The position numbers and the translations under genes are program-made. From Daldinia sp. FL1419 (taxonomy: Eukaryota; Ascomycota; Sordariomycetes; Xylariales; Hypoxylaceae), in assembly GCA_025201765.1 (NCBI GenBank), contig MU623459.1:52818-116817 (forward strand): a stretch of 64,000 bases of DNA, given 5' to 3'. Positions 34,691 through 45,600 of this stretch are shown here, piece by piece. Below the pieces are notes generated by a model that searched no databases, was not told the DNA's origin, and was given only the letters and a program-made list of their open reading frames with translations. Position 1 is the first letter of the stretch. Each line of letters starts with the position of its first letter.

Positions 34691-36463
34691 TTATTGCATG
34701 CCACTAGAGCTTGTCTTAGATTTCGAATGTAACAATTCTGGATCCTTCTCCCATTTCTTTCGGTTAAGGGCAAATCGGAAGCGATCAACCCTAAACATCC
34801 TCTCTAACCTAGAACAATCGTCTTTACTCGCACCACGGCCTCTCGCGAAAATGTGCCTCCCTGCCAGTCGTATGAGCAAAGTACTGCTCTCTACATACCC
34901 CCTTCTTGTCCGCATACCTATTATAAGAGCGGTGGGAGGTCGTACAGTGTAAAACACTGTTGCAGTACGCGTGTATGTATCGATTAGCGCGAATGGCCTC
35001 TCCTCCCGATTGGCGTAGCTCTTCTTGGATCCAATGACAGGATTCAACCTGGAGATACTCTCTTTAGGCGGGAGAGCCTCGCAGTCATCATACGCCGAGA
35101 GCTTGTGTTGCGACAATGTACTTCCCGCAACGCTCCACTTCAAATGCCCCTGGTTCAATCCGAAGAGATTACGTTCGACCCGACCTAGGTTATCCGGTAC
35201 ATATTCGATCCCTATGAACGTTGCCTGGGTAGACCAGAATTCGCCACGGTAGAGTTCAAAGATCATGTACGGGGCGAGAAAGAAGACGATTGCCCCTGGC
35301 ACCAGAAAGACCATCCCTACGGCGAAAATAGCCTTGAAGCCCGCCACTGCACCATCTAATGTATCAGCTTGGTCGTCGACAATATCAGCTACTCGACACC
35401 GTGGTTCAATATCCCGGAGTCGTACTCCAAAAGCATCCTCAGTTTCGTACCACGGAGCGTCTCGCTGGAGTAGTTACATGCAAATCAATCGTCCAAGAAG
35501 CGCATCGTCGACGTTAGCAAGAGATAACCTGGCAAATGCTTCAAAGCTAGAATCTTTGTCATTGGTTATTGGCCTTCGACGCAAAAGTCCCATGAGAGCA
35601 TATGCAATATCGCCCTCCCTAAACTTCTATGTATTTCATTTCGCTAAGCATTCCAGGCCAATACTAACCAATTACAAGGGCGACAAGTGAATTGTTGATT
35701 CATAATGATCAACAAGCTCCTTCATGCGGTCGGCATCCTTCTATACAGCCCATGCCGGAGAATCACGTTTGGCCAATTCTTCGGGTGGCCCAGGTTTACC
35801 ACAGAACTAAGCTCAACCCGGACCCCGGATGAGCATAGCAATATTTCCGGTACCGTCCAAAGCCGATCCCCATATGCCTGTAACCACTTGATCGCGATAT
35901 ACTGGCTATATTCCTCCGGTACGCCCTACATTTTGCTTTCAAGGGAGGCCCGAGGAAGATAACCATTGAATATGCTGCCCGAACGATGTCGCAAATTCGG
36001 TACACATCGTCGCTCTTACTATTAGCTCCGTTTTCTGCCATAGCTCCCGATTGACTGTCGCCATCTCGAATACACTCGAAATCTACCCAGAATGCCATTC
36101 TCTTGGCTAAACGGGCAGCCTCAGCCCCATTCTTAAGTAAAACTTGCCGGTCTTCTCTTTGCTCGTCAGAAAGACCCTTCCACCTGCTCGGATCACGGCT
36201 CTCCGCTGCAGAGTCTACGCAGAATTGATGCCGCGTATAAGAAGGAAAGACGAACCCCTTATAGGCGTGCTCTCCGTGAAGCTCCAGTCTCTACTTCCAG
36301 TCGACACATTGCCATAACCGACAGTATGTCGAACACCCTGTACCGCTAATGGGGCTAGCCTTCCATCCTCGGCGCGTAAAAAACCCCCCCGAGAATCGTT
36401 TCTCTCTTGAATTAATTTATATCTTCCCAGGGCATCCTTGTGCCGTAGATTCCCTGTCATCAT
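34691..36463 (-). pseudogene. Decayed HET-like / membrane-anchored incompatibility-type gene
   Basis: Protein-like sequence runs on the minus strand, but in three frames. The front (RLAPLAVQGVRHTVGYG) leads to RDWSFTESTP. A shift near 36263-36268 moves it to a frame reading YKGFVFPSYTRHQFCVDSAA and RMAFWVDFECIRDGDSQ. A second shift near 35921-35935 gives EEYSQYIAIKWLQAYGDRLW followed by TVPEILL, and a third near 35785-35800 leads to the last frame. That frame has stops at 35741, 35672, 35636, 35627 and 35474 before ending with a membrane segment (VGMVFLVPGAIVFFLAPYMI) and FRVDRFRFALNRKKWEK. The blocks match a common fungal HET-like protein family known to me from memory. A stretch expected between TLDGAV and the membrane segment seems deleted. 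No functional protein can come from it. Confidence 0.85.
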
Positions 36464-38554
36464 TTTTAAGGGGTTCCCACAGGTTGAAGTTTGAGAGTAA
36501 GTAGTTGGGATATATGCCCTAAAGATAGGGGTTTAGAGGAACTGTGTATATGCCGTTTTGGAGTGCCAACCAGATGGGAATAGAGACATTACTTTGCATT
36601 CACTTGAAACTAGGGCGGATCGCCTAGGATACGATGTAAGTGACACTTGCCTTCTCGCATCGAAACAGGTTTTTAGATGTAGGGAGGGTTTCGCAGTCTG
36701 GCGAATATGTTGCTACGAATGCTTGTCCCCATGGAGCTGAATACCCCGAATACACTAAGGGGCGTCAGCTACGCAATGCAAGCATCGTCAGGACAATACA
36801 TATCATGCAGGCTAGTAGAAGAGGAGTGCCACACGGAATAATAATATATAATTCTGACCAGTTAAATCGATGAAGCACGCGCTGCATAGATAGTTGTATC
36901 TGGTTGCCTTATTTCCCCATTTACAATGCAACTACAAAAAGCCCCCAATCCTATGTGATCAGTCATTATCATCGGTAATAATTGCTCGACGAGGATAGGT
37001 GCGACAAGGCTATGAAAAAGTGCATACTATTATATTAATAGGGTTTTATCTCATGGTGAATATGTAGGTACCTAGCCATCGTCATGTTACAGTGATTTCT
37101 TCGGGTACCTAGCTAGGACCTAGGTTAGGAGGTAAGCAGATATGGGCGATTAAGCCATCGCACGCCTCGAAAGAATAAGCCTTATATATTATAGGCTCAT
37201 ATTACTGCGGACGAGTCATTAATTTCAGAGCTTAATTACCTGATAAATAAGGAGTTTATCACCCGGTAAGAAAGCTCAGATGATCTAGAGCGTCTCCGAA
37301 TCTGTATGGCTTAAGGCATATATGTATATAGATTCGATCATAACGCCTAGGCCAGATGCGGCATAACTTAGATGTTGGGCATCTATAGCGACGACGCTTG
37401 AGGTGCTGATTGTTATTTTGATATTTTTACGTAGTAATAGACATAGTAGATAAGCAGATAGAGATATCATAAAAAAAGACAATTTCCCGTGAACAATATA
37501 TTTTATCAACTATTGTCTTCTAGTTTTGATTTATATAAATTCGTCTCGCGTATAAGTGACAAACAGTAGGCGGAATTTCATTCGTCGGCCATTTAAGAAA
37601 AAATATTAAACTAGTGCTGATGGCGTAGAAGGAGGCTTCTCTATTTGCGTAGCTTGGACCGCTTTCCGACTGGTACGCGGGTGGTAAAAATATGAAGTGA
37701 AGTTGTTTACAGCGGAGTTGTAGGTTGGATAACGGCCCAACTTGTCGCTAACGATCATGATGAATTTAACACTAATACCAATCTTAGTACAAGTATGCAC
37801 ATAACTACGGGGCCATCAAGACGTGGGAAATAGAATGTTGCAACAAACATGATAGTAGCAAGTATACAAGCCCATAGTATGTGTTGTATCTCGTGAGCCC
37901 AATCAATGGTACTCAACTCGAGACTAGCTATCCAATTCACGATAGACTCCCTCGCCGATTTGAAACATTTATGATAATTCATAATAGTTATTGAGTTAGG
38001 CAAGACGGCGACGCGCAAGTGATAGTTAAATTGATCCTGAAGATTTAGCTATTGCGTAGGATTTAAAGAGGTTATAAGGCGCCTATATGATAGATATTAA
38101 GGCAGGCATGAAAAATGAGGGGGTTGCTTACCACCAATGCAGATGGGTACCTAAATATATTGTAATAATATATTTACCTACCTGTACTAGATATATCTCT
38201 TAATTCATTATTTCTATTAGGGGGTGATTGCCCCTAAATCCCTAACACCTACCTCCAAGTGGGTAGGTAGATCACGATATTGACATAATATCGTTCAAGG
38301 TCGCGATACCCATATCACGTCCGGAAAATACTACAGAAGGGGCGAATCATATAAATAAACTTAAACACAAAGAAGATTTTGATGATACAACAAAAGGCAG
38401 CTCATACCTCAGTACCTAGGTAAGTATCCTAGTGAGGCATATTGATAGTAAACAACCCCGTCAAAGTAGATTAACTGCAAAGTTCTACACCACTTACCCT
38501 AACTATCATTCAAGTAGATATACACTCTCTGAATCTACTAGATTATTACGAAAA
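36464..38554. other. A+T-rich intergenic region
   Basis: About 2.1 kb between the decayed HET-like gene and the MYND-type gene. TAGG/CCTA tracts lie near 37064-37135, 38145-38175 and 38405-38420. Minus-strand frames at 37606-37800 and 37755-38018 overlap, the second with one hydrophobic stretch, but neither is recognisable and I do not call them. No RNA gene was seen. Confidence 0.5.
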
Positions 38555-39811
38555 ATGTCTAGCAGTGCAGTTAAAGCACCGCCTCCCTCGACAGACCATT
38601 CTACGCTGAAAAGAAATCAGCTAAGGGACGCACTTAAAGCTACAATTGCGAATACAAAGAAAAGACGGGTCGATGAACCTGAACTCGTGCATGGAGATAT
38701 TATATCCAATAAGGACGAATTTAGCGAAGATAGACGCAAAGGAGCCCGAGCGTCTGGGCAGAAAGCTGGGGAAAAAAAGACCGAATATAACCTGACAATA
38801 GTTAAGGTTGCAGACATTTCGCCCAAGGATGATTTGAAGCCCTTTCCTCCGCAGAACATCTGTGTCAGACCGTTTTATGGGAATAGTTATGGATCAGTAA
38901 GGTGCGGAGATTGCAACGCCGTTTACTATTGTTCCGAGGTCTGTCGAGCCGAAGACAGTAAATGCCATAAAATCTTTTGCAAACCTATAATGCATAGTCT
39001 ACGTCTTCTAGAGAAGGAGGCAAAGAAGCTACGAGAGCATCGAGGCGATGATAAATTACCCACCAACCTATTCGAGACGATGCAAGGTCGGTTCTGGGCG
39101 TCCGAAGCCACATCTCCCTACCTAAAGCAACGCTACAATTTGATCCGTTTGCTAGGACCATTTAACAACAACAAAGCCGTGGAAATGAAATTGTATCATT
39201 GTCTTGACATGATGAAGCTGGACTATTCCGACGCGAATAATGTACGGAGCTAGGTGCCCGGGCTCTACTCACATCTAGGAATGGATCAAAAAGCTTATGA
39301 CTTTATAAAATGGTGGGCGGTTATTCCAAATCAGGAGGGCTTTGAATGGTCAACGTTTACCGGCCCGCATCTCAACTTCGAAAATGAGGATTTGCTCGAA
39401 AGCATCGACATCTTCCTGGATAATCGTGTTTTCCTATCCCTTCTCATATCCCTGACGAATATCAAACTCCGAATTCTGCTAGATCTTCGCATGCTCGAGC
39501 GCGAGATAAAAAAATACGGGACCCGCAACGCCAGTTACGAGACAAAAAAGGAGTGGGTTGAAAAATATGCCCTCAGCGATTTCCTCTATAACCGGATGGA
39601 TATCATCGAACGGAATGATTGGAGGGATCTCGTTTCCTGCCTAAATAACCAGGTCAAGAAGTTATACAATCAAGTTCACGGACGCAATAAAGGTTTCTGG
39701 CATTTTTTTGTCACCTTCGAAGAGCGGGCCTTTCACAACCCCCCAGTATCCCTCGAAGAATGGACAGAGCCCGAAGTGATCGAACTTGTTAGGCAAGCGT
39801 GGAGCTCATAG
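38555..39811 (+). pseudogene. MYND-type zinc-finger gene interrupted by one in-frame TAG
   Basis: One continuous frame of 418 codons is interrupted only by a TAG at 39251-39253. The first 232 residues contain a Lys/Arg-rich N-terminus and a MYND-like finger (RCGDCNAVYYCSEVCRAEDS, then CHKIFC). The 185 codons after the stop continue the same protein (VPGLYSHLGMDQKAYDFIKW and LEEWTEPEVIELVRQAW) in the same frame. Fungal MYND relatives read through this point without a break. One zinc ligand also looks lost: the expected first C-x2-C pair reads CVRP. MYND domains mediate protein-protein contacts. Either the gene is newly dead, or a shortened 232-residue protein is made, or the stop is a sequencing error. 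The start at 38555 has AAAA before ATG; the frame further upstream lacks an ATG. Confidence 0.7.
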
Positions 39812-40310
39812 TATAAGTGTCCTCGTCTTATTACGGCTATAAAAATATACGGGACGTCTCACCGAGGTCTCTCAACTACATGACCACTTAAATAGAGGCG
39901 TCGATAACATGTCGCTACGGCATAGAGGGTCGTTGAACGGGATGGCGCTGAAATAGTCTTATCCTATTGCTACACACTTATAACACATTATATCGAGGCC
40001 GAGTTTCCCGAAGAGCGCATAGGATATAGACGAACACCCTAGATAGACGCGCTTTAGCGTCCACGAATGAGACAAGCGAATATTCTTCTCTGGCTAGATT
40101 TAAGAGAATAGGATTCAGAAGCATCAAGGGTATGCTATGCGAAGAGAATAAAATTGCAATACATATTGAAGTAAATGACTTAGTTATACTGCCCTAAATG
40201 TTCCCGATAATTAATATCAAAGTACATTCACTTCGGAATAGATCTAATATAGGTAGATACGGTAAGAAACAACCCCCTTATATCCCCCAATCCACGTCAA
40301 CATCCAATTC
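39812..40310. other. Intergenic region between convergent genes
   Basis: About 500 bp between the 3' ends of the MYND-type gene and the oxidoreductase. Nothing recognisable was seen. Confidence 0.5.
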
Positions 40311-41369
40311 CTACTCCGCCAAAACAACGATTTTCTTCGCCGAAACACCCCTCTTCACAATGTCCAGCCCAACCTGAATCCCCTCCAACCCCTTTATACC
40401 CACGGCCTCCGGCCTCGGAGCAACCTTATACGTCCCCAGTCTCAGCGCCTCCTCCAAAAACTTACCGAAAAGCTCAGACGTAGTATCGTAATACATGCCC
40501 CTCCTATCCTCCTCACCGATCACGAACTTCGCCTCGACGCCATCCGGCACCGCTCCCTCAGGAACCAGGTTTGCGCACGCGACGAACAGCTTCTGCTTGG
40601 AAAGGTGCGAGACCTGGCAGCACGGCGCGACGGCCTCGCTTTTTATGCCCGCAGCCTGGAATATCCCCGCGCACTCGCCTTTGTCAATCTCAGCCACGAT
40701 ATCCCGGACAACCGTCGCGGCGTTATAATCAAAAACCTTGCTCGCGCCCAGGCCAAGCACGTACTCGAAATTCCGCGGGGAACACGTAGCGAGGACATCG
40801 AACCCCGCTGCCTTAGCCAATTGCACGGCATTGCTCCCCACCGCCGAAGCACCGCCCCAGACCAGGAGCGACTTCCCGGTTCTCGGTGCGCCGGCGGGGT
40901 GGGGTGGAGGCAGGGCGAGATACTTTGGCCCGAAGAGCGCATGGCCGGCCGTAGCGAGACAGAGCGGGAAAACGGCAGCTTCGGCGAAAGACAACGAGAC
41001 CGGGATTTTCACGGCCAGGGCGCGGTCCAGCACCACGAAATTCTGAAACGCGCCGTTTTCGTGCTTTGCCATGGACGAAGCGCCCGTCGCGTACCCGAGA
41101 ACGCGGTCTCCAGCCCTGAAGCGCTGGGATTTGGGCCCGGGGCCTGTGCGCTCGACGGTGCCGGCGATGTCCTGGCCCGGGATGAGGGGGTACTTAAGGA
41201 ATGGGAGTGGGTTGTCCTGGAGGAATGCATCCGCGGGGTTTAAGCCCCAGGCATGCACTTTGACGAGGAGTTCTCCTTCGGCGAGGGTTGACGGAATCGA
41301 GGAGTCACGGATGGTGCCGAGAACACCGGGTTTATCCTGCCAGAAGGAGCGGTTGATAAGTGTAGACAT
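40311..41369 (-). CDS. Zinc-binding-dehydrogenase-like oxidoreductase (MDR superfamily, enoyl-reductase/quinone-reductase type)
   Basis: Single exon of 352 residues, the normal length. A GroES-like N-terminal part (ELLVKVHAWGLNPADAF, then YPLIPGQDIAGTVE) precedes the nucleotide-binding fold with GGASAVGSNAVQLAKAAG (the GxGxxG-like motif of MDR enzymes). It ends GIQVGLDIVKRGVSAKKIVV. The catalytic zinc ligands of true alcohol dehydrogenases are absent, so it is more like NADPH-dependent enoyl or quinone reductases, including fungal ToxD/trans-ER relatives. Its third codon positions are mostly C or G, and the gene stands out as G+C-rich against its A+T-rich flanks. It is 37 kb from the PKS and probably unrelated to it. 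The start ATG lies next to CAC..ATG context and before the conserved GroES part. Confidence 0.9.
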   Translation of the reverse strand: MSTLINRSFWQDKPGVLGTIRDSSIPSTLAEGELLVKVHAWGLNPADAFLQDNPLPFLKYPLIPGQDIAGTVERTGPGPKSQRFRAGDRVLGYATGASSMAKHENGAFQNFVVLDRALAVKIPVSLSFAEAAVFPLCLATAGHALFGPKYLALPPPHPAGAPRTGKSLLVWGGASAVGSNAVQLAKAAGFDVLATCSPRNFEYVLGLGASKVFDYNAATVVRDIVAEIDKGECAGIFQAAGIKSEAVAPCCQVSHLSKQKLFVACANLVPEGAVPDGVEAKFVIGEEDRRGMYYDTTSELFGKFLEEALRLGTYKVAPRPEAVGIKGLEGIQVGLDIVKRGVSAKKIVVLAE

Positions 41370-42603
41370 TGTGATGTTAGGACGTAAGAGAAGGGTAAAA
41401 GTATCTTTAGGGAACTAGAAGATTGTTTTCTTGTTGAATAGTGGATGACCGTGGCAAAAGAAGATTCAGTATAACGAGGGACAAGATGAACAATTTATCT
41501 AGGGGGGGATACTAGTTGATGTATCTAGAGCTTGGGATGCATCTCTTTTCTAGGTCATCCGTATAAGACGGAGATAATTCATATGTATGTCTAGAGTGCA
41601 TTGTTTCATTACAAGTTGCGATGCCGAAGGTGAAAGGTCATGAAGGACATCCCTCTCGTTTCCGATGATAACAAAAGCGAAATTGCTGCTTATACACGGA
41701 CTTAATCGGTCGTAGGACGAACCGAATTGGGAGGTCGCACTTCACATGGGATGGGACCCTGGTGTTGGAGATGCTGCGTCCTCAGTAGAAATGCATACTG
41801 TCGACGTTACCAACAAGTCTCGAATATAGGTGGAGCGTACCGTATAGGTTTGTATGGACGAGGAACCCAACCTGAGCTCGCTTGTCTCCGATATGTCCAC
41901 CAGGCAATGAATTCGCAGATAAGATGTCCGCCACATGCCCTATCACCGGAGTACCCTATTAAGTGAACTACTTTAATTTACGGAATTAGATACTCGAGGC
42001 AGCTAGATTACCTAGTTAGTTGGACGTAAACTACATGTTGGCATCTGGATTTTAAGCATAACTGACACAATTACACATAAATAATATAATTCCACATAGA
42101 AAATATCACTTAATTCCGCTCTTAATTCCGCAATCAATCATTTCGGGTCAGCTCATGAACATGGGGGTATATGGTATATAATTCAACTCATAAAACACGG
42201 TCGATTTAGTTTAGGATATCACGTCTTTGGTATCTTTTCCTCAACAGCCCCATAACCAACCAAAATCCGACCCAATCAACCTAACCCGCCGCCGTATTGG
42301 CTGCGACATTTATTATACCCCGGTGATGCCATGCTTTTATGTGGAGCTCCCCGAAGAAACATGATATAAGGTCATTGATCCTATTCCTCCATCCCTCTCT
42401 ATAGAAGATGAGATTAGGCCATGATGTAAAACCGAAAATCCGAACGCCTGTGAAGGGGTAATTATTATATCTAGGTCACGGCGATCCAGCAGCCGCGTAT
42501 TATTAATCGTGCATTTATTCATTCATTCATGAATTTAGCCTCTGAAGTCAACTCGAAACGGTGGAAGGGGTATTTGCCACAATAAAAAAAAATAGATCGT
42601 TGT
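41370..42603. other. Intergenic region
   Basis: About 1.2 kb holding the oxidoreductase promoter and the 3' side of the large disordered-protein gene. The frames at 41727-41966 on both strands are mutual shadows without domain signal. Confidence 0.5.
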
Positions 42604-45600
42604 TTAAAACGTCTCGGACTCTTGGCTCAAGACACTAGAAGGACTGGCTATCGTGCCAAATGTATCTATGAGACCAATTAGTGGAATGAGCTTTCATGTA
42701 TGGCAACGTCGTAGGATTTTCTTACCTCGTTTGCGTCGCCTTTCCTCTCCGTCTTCGCTACCTCGACTTGGGGTCATTGCTCTGGGTCCACTGGGTCGTC
42801 GAGCCGGGACTCCTAGAGCGCCGCTGAGATTCCTATTCTCCGGTTTTGGGCTACTAGAGTGATAGCTTCCAGCGTGCGTGGCCGTAGCGGTACCGTAACC
42901 ACTTTCGACACTATGGAATGGCAAAGGACTACCATTTTTCTTTGATAACTTGCTTACCCTATCATGTTGAGCGGGCGATGAGTTATCAAGTGGCTCCTTT
43001 GGAGGTCGTGGTGGTCCTAGAGGGCTAGGAGATGGCATATCTTGCTGCCAGTTATAGTCGTCACCATGGCCAGAGTTCATCGCACTGTTGTCGCTATATC
43101 GGTTGGTATTGTGCACATTAAACCTATTGAGCGAAGTAACTGAACCAGCCCAATCAGCCGAGCCCGGAGACATTACATTATCGTAATCCTGTGCTGAAGT
43201 CTCAAGGGCTGTTCTGAATCGCTCCGTCTGTCCCTGCCGTGGCTGGGGATGTTGCAAGTTTAGTGAGTTACGATGCACCCTATATTTAGGATCCTCTGGA
43301 GTAGAATAGGTAATGGGCTCGTGTTGGGTATATGCAACCGGCTGGGACTGCTGAATGTTGGTCGTGTCAGGCAGATCCTCACCCACAGAAGGCGAGCGGA
43401 GGTCTTGCTCCGAGAAGCCTGAGTGTAGCTTGTCCTCCTCATACGCGTTGTGGGCTTGGAATTGATCATAATTAGCCAAGTCGGAGCCTGATCGAGACGG
43501 AGGATGTCGGAGGAAATCTTCAGGAGGATCGTGCTTTTTAGAGGCACCACTGCTACGGAAGACTCTTCCTATACTTGAAGTTGTCGTCTCAGACCATCGT
43601 GAGATTTTGGGGAATAGACTGGATGAACCCCGCGATTTATGCTTCTTGCTCTCTTCTGTTCGAGGTGTATTTTCGTTACTCATCGAATAATTCTGGACCT
43701 GAGCTGCAGTTTGGGGTGGGGTTCCAAGAGGTACTGAGCCACCCCTGGATCTCTCAGAGCTGGGAGAAAGCATTCCTCCATGCATCTCATATTGGCTTGG
43801 TGGCGGTATGGAGTGATCGTTATATTCGCCCTCGTCTTCAGGTACTGTGCTGATACGATGGTCCGAGAATTTACGCTCGCTGGCTAATCTGTTAGATGTT
43901 CCACGGGACTGGGGTATCGACAAGTGTCCCGACTGGCTCGCATGGCTAGCTGTTGAGGTTCCGGCGTGGCCCTCGGGCTCATAGCCCCGATCTTGCTCAT
44001 ACTGCATATCTGGTTGGATACCCTCAATTGATTGGGCCCGCGTACTTGTGCCAACAGGGCCGGCGGTTTGGTGCTTGAGAACGTTAACATCGTCGAGTAA
44101 CTGATTGAGTAAATCTTCTATCCTGGTAAGATCATTAGCACCCTTGGAGCTAAGTCCTTGAAGTGCACGTCTCAAGATATTGCGTTTCTTAGTGTTTGCA
44201 TCCTCCGTGCCCGCCTGAGAGCCTCCTTGGATTGATCTCGCACTACTGCCTGGGAAGGGACGGGGCCCACCGATGTGGCGCCTGACAGTCTTTTCTGTAT
44301 CCTCTTTAACCTCATCGACGACTCGATCTGCGTTGTCTACTAGCATCCTTTTGAGATCTTCAAACGAGTTGCGCATTTCAGCGGCTGATCGAACCAGAGT
44401 AACAAGTATCTCGGTATCTCGTGCACTTCGTTGCGCATCGCGAACCATAAGCTGTATACTAATTAGCAAAATCACCGATATGTTGGGGTTATGCATACAT
44501 GTTCCATTAACGCAATGATATCCTTGGATTGGATCCTGTCAATCCCAGTTCCAGTTGAAGGGTCATACAGTGGTGTACCCATTGCTTGAGACAAACCTGC
44601 GAGCTGCCTCGCGTCTTTGGGGGCATAAAATGGATCTTCGGACTCCACGTCTTTGCCCTGCACATTTGATGCATCGTTCGGAGCGGCCGAGATATAACCT
44701 TCGTCCGCACCGGGGATTCCAGGGCTACCTGTATGGAAGCCACCTCGGTAAACGTCTGCCCCAAAGCCAGTTGCGCCAAGCATATTCCCATCTAGACCAG
44801 GAAGGTTAGCAATTGGGCTGGCTCCCTCGTAGGGGTTAGTGACTAAAGTGTCTCGTTTGCGGTCACAAGAAGTTCTCTGCCACTCATCATCTGGGTCCTG
44901 GCTAGGTTGCCGGCTGTGTGATTGAGCCAGAGCCCCTGCTGTTGCGAGAGTAGCTGCTGCCACGTCGGCCATTCCGGTACCGTAGCTGGTATCTGGCCTA
45001 TTCGCTTTGGGCGTGACAGCACGATCATAGGCATATGATCTTTCGTGGGTTGGCGTCGACTGTTCCGGCCAATGCTCCCTAGTTCCGTCCTCTGATCCAC
45101 CAAGTGGACCATCTACAATAGAAACTTCGTCGCCGCCATATCCGATCTCCGGCATGGGGTTGTTGTAATCTGGAATGCCGCTAGCTTCCATTTTCGGATT
45201 GTCATAATCTGAAAGGCGATCGACGCTATGACGGGGAGTAGCGTTAGGGCGGTAACTATCCTTAGCCCGCTCTTTGAAAGACTGGTTTTGCGCATTACCC
45301 TTGCTATTAGATTCCTTGTTCTCTGCGAGAATTTGTTGGCCTTCGTTTTGTTGCTTCAAGGCAAGAGCTCGCTGGAGAGCGCCGCTTGTGATAGCGCTCT
45401 CGGAAGCAGTAGGGGAGTTGCGGTAGTTGGCTGGAGCAACTTTTTGTCCGTACTCATTGAGGTCGTACTCTACAAATTCCCTAGAAGCAGTCGAAGGGTC
45501 GTGTTCCTGGGATGCGACTGGCGATTGATTGTGTTGCTGGTCAGATGTTTCGTGGCGGTTCTCCGCTGAGCGCTTTGTAGGACTTATTCCCCTTGACCTT

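Noticed and set aside
35265..35690. Plus-strand frame of 141 codons inside the decayed HET-like gene
   Set aside because: It is the antisense shadow of recognisable protein blocks on the minus strand.
37606..38018. Small membrane-protein gene on the minus strand
   Set aside because: The two overlapping frames could be joined by a weak intron, but start, splice and family support are all missing.
40311..41369. Trans-acting enoyl reductase partner of the PKS
   Set aside because: It belongs to the right broad superfamily but lies 37 kb away beyond wetA, the recognition-gene block and two pseudogenes. I have no evidence linking it.
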